This document shows, in pieces, positions 37,737 through 48,500 of a stretch of DNA of 64,000 bases; position 1 is the first letter of the stretch; each line of letters starts with the position of its first letter. The stretch spans positions 22,932,806-22,996,805 of the forward strand of contig NC_068978.1 in NCBI RefSeq assembly GCF_016808095.1, written 5' to 3'. This DNA is from Vigna angularis. Its lineage: Eukaryota > Streptophyta > Magnoliopsida > Fabales > Fabaceae. Made by a program: the position numbers and the translations under genes. The notes beneath the pieces are model-generated. The model ran no database searches, was not told the DNA's origin, and was given only the letters and a program-made list of their open reading frames with translations.

Positions 37737-39035
37737 AAAATCAAGTCAAGTGAAATTTTTTAATTTAATTTTAAGTAATACAATTAGTAAAACTATAATA
37801 AAATTTTATAATTTTAATTTTTTTTAAACTTTTTTATCTAAATAACATATTTTATTATAAATTTTTTGGAATTCATAAAAAAATAATTACCCTATTTAAA
37901 TCAAAGCATTTTCCAGTTAATGAAAAACAAAATCAAATTTATATATATATATAAAATGTACTTAATAGAAATTCATTGATTTTAACTCCTTTTTGCACCT
38001 GTACATTAATTTTGTAGCAAAACAGAAAATTATGGTTATTCCCTTATATTCTATTCATATTAATTCAACACTTCAGAAGTTTCATAATTTGGATACCACG
38101 GTTTCTTTAAGATACAAGAATAATTATTGGAACATATTAAGTTAAAAATTAATGGTTTATAAACTAGATATATACACGTTTCTTTCCTCTTTATTTTTAA
38201 TTTAAGGTTTAATTTTTGTTTTTTATTAATATTTAAATGCATATCTGCATACCATCAAACTTTTGCTTCTGTAACTATCATATAGGATCTACGATTTAAT
38301 AAAATAACTATTGACATATATGTTATAATATGATTACAAAATAATAATTTTAATATAAATTTTTTAATTCTATTAATTTTATTCAAATTTAAGATTTTTT
38401 TAATTTACAGTTATCCTATAAAATTATCTAACAGTTATTAAAAATTTTAAAGACCTATTTAATTATCTTAATTATTACCATTAATAAAATTTAAATAAGA
38501 CATATTTAAAATTAGGATCCTGATATTTTAACAACAAATTTTAACAATTTTTTAACAATGAGCCACATGTCATTGTTTTATTGGTCTGTTTGAATTTGTT
38601 TTCAGAAAAATATTTGAAACCAACCCATCATAAGCCACCACGTCAGTGTTGTCAAAAAATTATTAAAAAAGAGTTGTTAAAAAAGACATTTCCTTAAAAT
38701 TAATGTGTCATAATGATTTTATTATACCGAGAATAAATGAATAGTTATTATTTTATATTCACTAGTGATTTATATTTATAATAGTAAAGGTTTAAAAACT
38801 TTAAAAAAGATAAGATTTCACAGTAAAGTTTAACTACAATTCTTTTATTTTATTTTTTTAACTTTTAAAATATAAATTTAAAAGTTAACGTGAGAAAGTC
38901 GTCGGCAATGATTTGTGGTCGTCATTATTGTATTGTTAGAACTTTCAACCAATGAGTAGAATGGTTGCGATTTGCTCCTAAGCATTGCTCCTGAGGCTTC
39001 ACTTTCGACGGCAACAAAGAAGGTTGGTCTCTTCC
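37737..39035. other. AT-rich upstream region of the TNL gene
   Basis: No feature apart from AT tracts. Near 38500-38700 there is a 'ttaacaattttttaacaat...' repeat-like segment. Confidence 0.4.
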
Positions 39036-39574
39036 ATGTCTCTCTCAGGTAGCGATGATGAGATGGAAATGGATTTTCTTCGTGATCGGTACCAGGAAAT
39101 GGACGGCGGAAACTTTGAAGTGTTTCTGAGTTTCAGAGGGGAAGATACGCGTGCTTCTTTCACTTCGCATCTCTACACGGCTCTTCAGAATGCAGGAATC
39201 TTTGTTTTCAAGGATGACGAGTCACTTTCACGGGGAAAGCAAATTTCACCCTCTTTGAGGCTAGCCATCGAAGAGTCTCGAATTTCTATTGTTGTTTTCT
39301 CAAAAAATTATGCAGAGTCGATTTGGTGTATGAAAGAGTTGGAGAAAATAATGGAGTGTCACAGAACCATAGGGAATGTGGTAATACCAGTGTTTTACGA
39401 CGTTGACCCCTCTGAAGTACGTCATCAAAGAGGCGACTTTGGGAAAGCATTTCGACGTCTTTTGAGCAAGTTTTCGATAGAGAAAGAGGTAAAGGTCCTG
39501 GATTGGAAACAGCTTTGGTGGAAGACTCTTCGTGAGATTTGTGACATCTCAGCTCTTCAAATCATATTTTCCAG
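39036..39574 (+). CDS. TNL exon 1: TIR domain
   Basis: The 179 codons contain the TIR motifs FEVFLSFRGEDTRASFTSHL, then SPSLRLAIEESRISIVVFSK, SIWCMKELEKI and IPVFYDVDPSEVRHQ. By alignment with RPS4 (Glu88), the catalytic glutamate of the NAD-cleaving TIR enzyme is E101 in WCMKEL. The first ATG in this frame gives an MSLSGSDDEM start; an upstream ATG at 38952 soon meets a stop. The exon ends QLWWKTLREICDISALQIIF-S in phase 2. The next bases are AG|GCAATG, so the donor is GC rather than GT. Reading through adds only two codons before TGA, giving a TIR-only protein of 181 residues. Confidence 0.88.
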
Positions 39575-42500
39575 GCAATGAAGAGCTCTCTATCTCAGAT
39601 TGATATTAATCTTCTTATATCACATTTTTACAGAACATTGTTTCTAAGAATAACATTTTTCAAATTCATTACGGGTATGTAGTTGGACTGAAAGGAGAGA
39701 CAAACTCGACAACCGATGGAAAAAGACACTTCTTGTTCAGATCTCAAAGATTTTAGACTTAAATCCAAGGTAATAGAAAGTCTTCGTGCTTTATTAATTT
39801 TTATTGAACATTGTCTGTCAAAATAATAATTATGGTATTCATCACATGTATTAAGGTGGAAAATGAAGATTGCTGATAGTATAGAGTCCATCGTGAGCCA
39901 GTCGACGAGGGGACTTCTTGAAGGAGATGAAATCCCATTTAGGTGAGTAGGAAACTTTGGGTAATTGAAAAATTTCCTGCTTTCATGACATTTTCGCTAA
40001 AAATAACATTTATGAAATTCGCAACTTGTATGAATTAGAAAAGAGAAGGTTGATGATGTGAAGGACTTCCTCGTGAAGCAATGGACGGAGGTATTTTTTG
40101 AGCCTGTTAGCATCTCAGAGGTTGCATTACTAGATCCATGGTAATTCAAACACTTTCTGCTTTTAGAGTTTCACTAAACATTGTATTTTTTTAACCAAGA
40201 TAAAAAGCAATTACATCACTGTACAGGTTATAATACTAACTAGGTTACATTATAATCTGTTTCAATCAATCATATGAAACATTCTGCACATTATTAACAA
40301 AATAAGTGGGGTAACCAAACCAAACCTAATAAGAAAACCTAAAAGGTGGAATATCACGTCTATTCTAGATATTTGTTTTCAATTCTGCTACAACCTTTCC
40401 TTGTTCACTAGCCCATTTTTTCAACGTACTTACCCAACTTTCCATTCTATCCCTTTGATGAGATTCGGTACGTCGGGCCAAACTGGTACATGCCTTCTAA
40501 TAAAAAAACAATATAGAGAAAACGTAGAAAATGGATCCTCTTTTTGAATTATTCAACAATTATCAACTCAAAGCTCAAGCATCCGCTTACGGAAGAAAAT
40601 TCTTCCTTTCACACAGGACATTTCCTATGGCAACAAAAATCCTTCCTATCATAACATTATGCAAGATAAAGAATATAAAGACTTTCTCAGAAAACTACTA
40701 TAATACACTTTGGAACCCCTTTCATTACTTCTTCTCTTAACACAATGTTTATGTATTGATATGTGATGTTCACTATGCTTGAAATTTTTTTATACCAATT
40801 AAAAAAGACTTTTTAAACCGGTATAAAAACAATGGTATAGAAAATATTCAACCTTTTATACCGGTTTTGAAACCTATATAGAAAATTCAATAAAAAAGGA
40901 ATAAACTTGTATATGATCCAAATTTTTTATACTAGTTAGAGTGTAAACCGGTATAAAATGTCTCATTTTTTATACTGGGTATGATTTTAACTTATATAAA
41001 AGGCGTAACTTTGTATACTGGTTAGTGTTACAATTGATATAAAAAGTCTTTTTATATCAGTTTTAACATTAACTAGTATAAAAAGTGACTTTTTTTTAAT
41101 ACTAGATTAGTACGTGCGACCATCCACATATAAACCTGCATAAAATTCAATCTAAAAACAATCTTAAAAAACAGTCCAGATATATAAAAGGAACAAAATA
41201 ATTAATATACTTCCTGTTGGAAGTTCCACATCGACTAAAGATAAGGCCAATTCATAGTTTATAAGTGGGTGCAAACCTCATCCTACAAGTCGGTTTTGTG
41301 GGATTGAGTTAGGCTTAAAGTCCACTTCTAACATGGTATCAGAGTCGTGGTTAGAGCCTATCCTAGCGATTAGAGCCTATCCTAGCGATAATTTGTTGTT
41401 TGTTGGGCATATTGTTCCACCCGCTATCGGACCACCCATTAAAAATGTCTAATCCCACGCTCGAGATGTATATATCTCGGCGTGACAGATAAGGCCAATT
41501 CATAGTTTATAAGTGGGTGCAAATCTCGACAGATAAGGCCAATTCATAGTTTATAAGTGGGTGCAAATCTCACTCTACAAGTTGGCCCCCCTGCTCTCGA
41601 ACATCCTTCAGGACCTCTTGCTCAATCAGAGACGCATTACCATTACGGATATGATTTTCTGCATGTGTCTCATGACATAATATCCACACTCAAAGCTCCT
41701 CGTTGATGTGAGCACTACAAGTTAAATTCCTAAAGTATCATAAACAGTATAATTGTATTTCAATAGTCTAAAATATTAACTACTTACAATTGGTGCAATG
41801 AAATACAACTATTTTCTAGAGCCGATATGTGTTTCCCGCAACCTCGAATAAGCCTCAATCACTCTGTAAAAGTTAAATATATATTGAAATGAATTTTAGG
41901 TCCTCGTAAGGACTTAGAGCATATAAATCATATGTTCCAAGCTTATTACAAAGACAATCAATTTTAGGTCCTCGTAAGGACTTAGTGAATATGTCTGCCA
42001 ACTGGTTGCTTGAGTTAACGAACTCAGTCTTGATATCTCCTGATATGATTTTTTCTCGAATGAAGTGACAATCAACTTCAATGTGCTTGGTTCTCTCATG
42101 GAAGACAGGGTTAGAGCTAATATGGAGAGCAACTTGATTATCACATATAAGTGTCATGTGAGTGACATCTCCAAATTTCAATTCACTAAGCAATTGTTTA
42201 AGCCACACAAGCTCGCAAGTAGCTGATGCCATAGCTCTATATTCTGCTTCTGCACTGGACCTTGCCACAACACTTTGCTTCTTACTTTTCCAAGTTATCA
42301 GGTTGCCACCAATAGAGACACAATATCCAGAAGTAGACCTCCTATTAGAAGGGGAACCAGCCCAATCAGCATCTAAATAGCAAACGATTTTTGTATCGTT
42401 GTTAGGGCCATATAACAAACCTTTTCCAGGTGATCCTTTAATATACTTCAGTATGCGAACAACTGCATCCCAATGGTCTTCACATGGGGAGTTTAGAAAT

Positions 42501-45500
42501 TGACTCACCACACTAACTGCGAAGGAAATGTCAGGACGCATAACAGTAAGATAGTTTAATTTACCAACTAATCTTCTGTACCGCTCAGGATCTGAGAAAG
42601 GCTCCCCCTGATTTGGTAGGAGTTTGATGTTAGGGTCCATAGGTGTCTCAACAGATTTACAGTTCATTAACCCTGTTTCCTCCAAGATGTCTAACGCATA
42701 CTTCCTCTGGATATGACAATACCATCATTGGATTGTGCTACTTCAATACCCAAAAAGTACCGGAGTTTGCCAAGATCTTTGGTTTGAAAATGATGACAAA
42801 GGTGTTGTTTCATCTGAGAGATGCCAAGATAGTCGCTTCCTGTGAGAACAATATCATCGACATACACTATTAAGTAGATGCATCCAGCACTTGAGTGGGG
42901 ATAGAACACTGAATGACCCGCTTCACTGCGATACATACCAAATTGTTGAACAACACAGTTGAATTTACCAAACCAGGCCCGAGGAGACTGTTTTAGGCCA
43001 TATAAGGATTTGCGAAGACGACATACCCATCCAAATGACTCCCCCTGAGCAACAAAGCCAGGCGGTTGCTCCATATAAATTTCTTCATGCAAATCACCAT
43101 TTAGGAAAGCATTTTTGACATCAAGTTGGTAAAGAGGCCATTGTCGAAGAGCGACCATGGCAATGAATAGGCGAACAAAGGTCATTTTTGCCACTGGAGA
43201 AAAAGTATCATCATAATCCAAACCAAAAATTTGTGTATAGCCTTTGGCAACCAGTCGAGCTTTCAGACGATCAATTGTGCCATCAAGGCCAACCTTGATA
43301 GCATACACCCACCTGCAACCAACAACAGACTTTCCAGATGGTAATTGGACAAGCTCCCAAGTTCCACTTTTTTATAAAGCACTTAATTCATCCAGCATAG
43401 CTTGACGCCAGCCAGGATGAGTTAAGGCATCACCCACAGATTTAGGAATTGACACAGAAGAAATGGATGAGAGACAAGTGTAAAAAGATGGAGATAATCT
43501 GTGGTAACTAAGAACCATATAATGAGGGGAAGGGTTACGGGTAGAGCGTATACCTTTACGGAGGGCAATAGGCAAGTCAGACTCATTTGCTGGAGCCGGA
43601 GGAGACACACGAGGCGACACTGGAAGTGAGTCATGAGGGAGACAATTGCGGCGACTATAAACCTGAAGGGGTGGTGGTGAAGGACGATCCTGTGGTGAAT
43701 GAGAGTCTAAAGAAGGAGGAGACAAAATGGGATTAGCATCACCAGGAGGATCACAAATAAGAGGAATATCAACAGTAACATAGAGAGGTACAGAACTAGA
43801 AGATAAATGTGTAAAGTAACAGGGAGAGGTGGATCAGAAGTAGCCATTGCTACAGGTCGAGGAGGACGTCCATGAAGATCATAACATCTATCAATTTTGT
43901 TGCCTAACTTGCCACAGTGGTCACATTTTGGACGTCCTTTACTTGACTTGCGAGACCGACTTCGATCATCACGTTGGGCAGCCATAACAGAGGAATCATC
44001 AGTACGAGGAGATGTCTTAGTGACGGGTTTGCCTGGTATACGCAAAAGAGTAGAACAAGTAGAAGTAAAGTTGGGTATGACAGGAGAACCCAAAATCTGA
44101 TCACGGACATGAGAGACATCATTAGAGAGTCCGTATAATGCAAACAACATGAAGAACTTTGATCGTTGTTCCAATTCTTCAGCAGGAGTGGAAGCGAGGT
44201 AATATATCATTAAAATCATGAAGAAGGGCATGAATTTTACCCAAATATTCTGCCATGGGACCAGGATTGCGTGGACCAATAACAGTTAATAGGTCCTGAC
44301 AAACACCATAAAGACACTGAGTATCATTTGTGTATAACAACTTCGCTTGTGCCCATACTTCTGAACATGTTTCATATGATCGAAACATTTGTTTAAGTGA
44401 GGAGTGAATGGTGGACTTTAGAACAATGCATAACTGAGCATCAATTTTCATCCAGCGGGAAGTGTCATCTATGTTAGGAGTAGTCACATTTTGAGTAAGA
44501 TGATCTAAGTACCCTTGACTCTTCAACCAAAGTTTGATGTCGGATGCCCATGTTGCATAATTTATGCCATCTAACTTGTCAATGGACAAGTGTACATTCA
44601 CATAATTGGTGTATATTGAGGGATCAGAAGATGAGCCACCAACAGAGGTGTTTGTAGACGAGGAAGACGCCATGGAGAGGGAGAAACCCTAAAAATCCAA
44701 AGTGCCCCGATTGACGCAACGACCACAGATCCAGAAAGAGGGCGAGGAGGCGATCACGGCGGTTCTGATCGGCGGCGGAACTCTCCGGCAACGTGCCGGC
44801 ACGCGCGGCGGGAAGCGGCGGCGGCACGTGGAAGTGCGTGGGTGGTCCGTTCGCCGCGATCTTTGGACCACAGTGGTCGCCCGGCAGAGACGATTCCGAT
44901 GGTGTGGTCGTTGGTCGATTCTGGAACTCCGGCGACGGCAGCGGTGGCGATAGCAGTGGCGGCGGCGATTGCAGCGACAGCGGCGGTGATGGGTATCGGA
45001 GAGCTTGGAGTTGGCAGAAACTATTCCTGTGCTCTAGATACCATGTGAGAAATAAAGAAGATTGAGAGAAAATATCCGTTGTGTGTTTAGCATACACATA
45101 GGGTAATTTATTTATATTGTAAGATATGGGCCCATGCCCTTAATACAGAATAAGCTAAGCCCAAATAATATAAACACACATCTTAACATCTAACAAGACA
45201 AATTACCTAAGGCCTCCAAGCACTATAGGACATCATCACTAAACAGCTCGTAGTCTGCATCAACAGGGGAGACAATGATGAATGACTCTTCAGTATAGCC
45301 TTCCTTTTCTAGGTCAACCAATGTAAAACCTAGATCATCAATCCTTACGCAAGTATTACCATTAACCCACTTACATTTGAAAATAGGTACTCTGAAACTT
45401 ATGCAATCTATCACCCAAATATCTTCAATTATACCAAAACATTGATGCCGTAACAGGATTTTTATCCTTTGAACTGGAGAAATGCATTGACTCAAGCACA

Positions 45501-48500
45501 ACCATTACTCCACTATTTTGAGTGGTGTTTTTTCATCTTCTTTTTTTGTATGAATAGTATAATTGTTTATATCATACTCAATCCAACATATGACATCAAA
45601 GTTTGGCTCACTTGGAGAGCTTGGAGAAAATATTTAGAGGTTTTTGGTTGAATGGATGACTGATCCTTGGGAGGTATGATACATTTCCAAGCACAAACGT
45701 AAGGTTCCTAATTCCTAGCCAAAACCGAACGTCAATGGTTCATCAACGAAGACTGATGTTGAAATCTTGAATCTTGGGGACAAGACATTTGAACATTGTA
45801 CCTAAAAGCATCGGTTGTTAGGACTAAAGTCAGAAACAATTTTCTGTCAATTAACATAGTTGCTTTGTGCTGTCTTAGTTGTAAAACTCATTTGCTATAT
45901 AAATTGGTATAGCACTATCTAATAAGATGAAATGAAATTCTTTCTGTATTACATATCCTTCCTAGTTTTCTTTTCTACATGATATCCTGAGCTAGGTTCA
46001 TCCAAAAGACCTGTGTAGTTCCTCTACCACTCACTCCAATGTGCTAACTCTCCCTTCCATGCTTCTCCTTCTTCTTGATCTGGCAGGTCAGACATATTGA
46101 TAGGTTCCTAGATAAGGAAACTTGGAAAAACCCATTGCAACCACCTATACTCATTGCGTAGAACTATTATTATTGATTCTAGGCAGATGTACAATATGAG
46201 AGCAGCCAAGTGACAATGTTCCCTTCACTCAGGATGCCAAAGATCCTGTCAACCCTTCTCCAAACTATCAAAAGACCTCCCGTGCACACAAAGTCCCCCC
46301 AACTATATATAGGAAGCCTCACTCACACTAACAACCTAACTAACAACTACTTTTTAATATGTTTCCTCCTAGCATATACATTACAAATCCTATCAGTAAC
46401 TGAGCACGAAGTATATGTCAAGTACTAGAACAACTATGTGTAAACAGAAAAGTTGATTGTTTTCTTATATGTTGATGACTTACTCGTGACAGTAAGTAGT
46501 GAAAGCTTGAGCACACAATTTAAGTCTCAAATGCTGAGCAAATTTGAGATGTCAGACCTTGGAGAGTTGAACTATTTCTCGGGGATTCAGTTTGCAAAAA
46601 CTCAATATGGAACTGTTATGCACCAGTTCAGGTGTTTGCAAGAACTGTTCTTAAAATTTAACATGAGGAAGAGTAACCCTACATGTACACCAACTGAAGT
46701 GGGTATGACCCTGGAGAGCAATTCTACATAAGAACTAGTGGACTCCACTGTTTATAGGAAAATTGTTAGTAGTTTACGGTATTTTTGTCATACAAGTCCA
46801 GATTTGAACTTCAATGTTGGCCTAATCAGCAAATACATGCAAGATCCTAGGCAGTCTCATATGCTAGTTGCAAAGAGGATATTATGATACCTACAAGGCA
46901 CAACTGGATTTGAAATCCTATTTCCAAAGGAGATGTTTGAAAATGATTTGAGTTTAATTGGTTACATTTTCTTCGATGGCGGAGCACCTATTTCATAGAG
47001 CTCTACAAAATAACCCATTGTTTCCTTATCATCCTCGGAGGCAGAGTATATTGTTGCCTCTGATGTAGCTTGCCAAGCAGCGTGGCTAGGCTATGTTATG
47101 AAGGAGTTGAAGGTGGAATTCATGTACAAGACAACTTTTAGTGGACAACAGATCAACAACTGATTTAGCAAGACATCGAGCTTCTAGTAAGCACATTGAA
47201 ACTAGTTTTCACTTCTTGCGTGAATAAGTTGTTAGAAGTTCTACATCGACTAATGATAGAATGAATTTAGAGTATATAAGTGAGTACAAACTTTACCTGT
47301 GAGGGAATGTGTTGGAAGTCCTATATCAACTTGTCCACGATGGAAAACTTGTGATTCAATACTGCAAATCTCAGCTGCAGTTTGCACATATCTTTACTAA
47401 AGCTTTGAAGTAAGAAAGGTATAGGTTCTTGAGAGAATCTGTTGGTGTAGTTCATGTTAAAACACTTTTGACTTAAATAGGAGTGTTAGGACTTAAGTCA
47501 GAAACAATTTTCTGTCAGTTAATATAGTAGCTTTGTTCTGTCGCAGTTGTTAAACTCATTTGCTTATAAATCGCTATAGCACTGTCTAATAAGATGAGTT
47601 GAAATTCTTTCTGTATTACATATGCTTACTAGTTTTCTGTTTCTATATCGCTTACGAAATTGATTACATATATATGCAGTGGAGAAACGAAGATTGCTAA
47701 TGCCATAAAATTAAACTTGGAGCATTGTAGGGAGGCACTTTTTGAGGCTGCTGGCATCTCAAGGAACTTAGTCTTGAATTTCTGGTAATTTAAACATTTA
47801 AGGCATGATCATATCTTCACTAAACATTGTCTCTACAAAATAAAATTTATGAAATTCATCACATATGAAGCGAAGAAACGGAGATTACTAATGCGATAGA
47901 ACTCCACATGAAACATTGGATGGACGCATTTTCTAAGGATGATGGTACCGTCTTACATTCCGGTTATCCCTGGTAATTGAAACACTTTCTGCTTTCGTAT
48001 AGTTATGGTATTCTCTAAAAGTAACATTTATGAAATTGGTATATGTTACGATCTAAGGTAGGAGTAATAATAAGGGTTGGAAAGTATACGAGGAGAGAAA
48101 ATATTTAGTATAAGTTAATTAGAGTAAATAAATATAGTGTAATTTAATTAGAGTAAATAAATATATATTTAGGGAAATATTCAATATAAGATATTTATAA
48201 TTAAGGATATATGCTAGGATAATATTCGGAGAGATATTTATATTAAATATAGGGATATTTATATTAAATATTAAATATAAGGATATTTATATTAAATGCA
48301 GATATATTCTAGAGGAATATTTAATAAGAGATGGGCGGGAAATAATTAATATAAATAAGGTTAGAGTCCAGAGTTAAAGACATGTTTTTTTGATTATTGA
48401 GTTTTGTGACAGACATTATTGTCTTGTGAGGGAGGTAAAGTAATTGAAGGAGGTTATGCTCCCAATTATTGTTTACCCTTGTTTATTCAGATATTACCAT

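Larger units (their letters stand above)
41873..45195 (-). mobile_element. Internally deleted Ty1/copia element
   Basis: The 5' LTR (152 bp) occupies 45195-45044 (TGTTAGATG...TTTCTCACA on the minus strand). It is followed by the primer site TGGTATCTAGAGC, then gag, then RT and RNase H. No matching 3' LTR is found below 41873, so that end is truncated. Protease and most of integrase are missing. The element lies inside a CACTA fragment. Confidence 0.85.
45816..47647 (+). mobile_element. Short decayed copia with two 164-bp LTRs
   Basis: LTR 45816-45979 (TGTTAGGACTAAAGTCAGAA...TTTTCTACA) and LTR 47484-47647 (TGTTAGGACTTAAGTCAGAA...TTTCTATA) are clearly homologous over their full 164 bp. The flanks TCGGT and TCGCT look like a 5-bp duplication with one mismatch. 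The interior holds RT/RNase H remnants only. Confidence 0.8.
40141..47679 (+). other. 7.5-kb intron filled with transposons
   Basis: The neighbouring introns are 81-108 nt; this one has been enlarged by CACTA pieces, a TRIM-like element and two copia derivatives. Host intron sequence is recognisable only at the two edges (gtaattcaaacactttctgc and gaaattgattacatatatat). Confidence 0.75.

Noticed and set aside
45470..45815. A possible tenth mini-exon ending near 45760 (GTTGAAATCTTGAATCTTGG)
   Set aside because: The flank 'gaacattgtacctaaaagc' resembles cassette intron sequence, but no acceptor and no correct donor or phase could be found.
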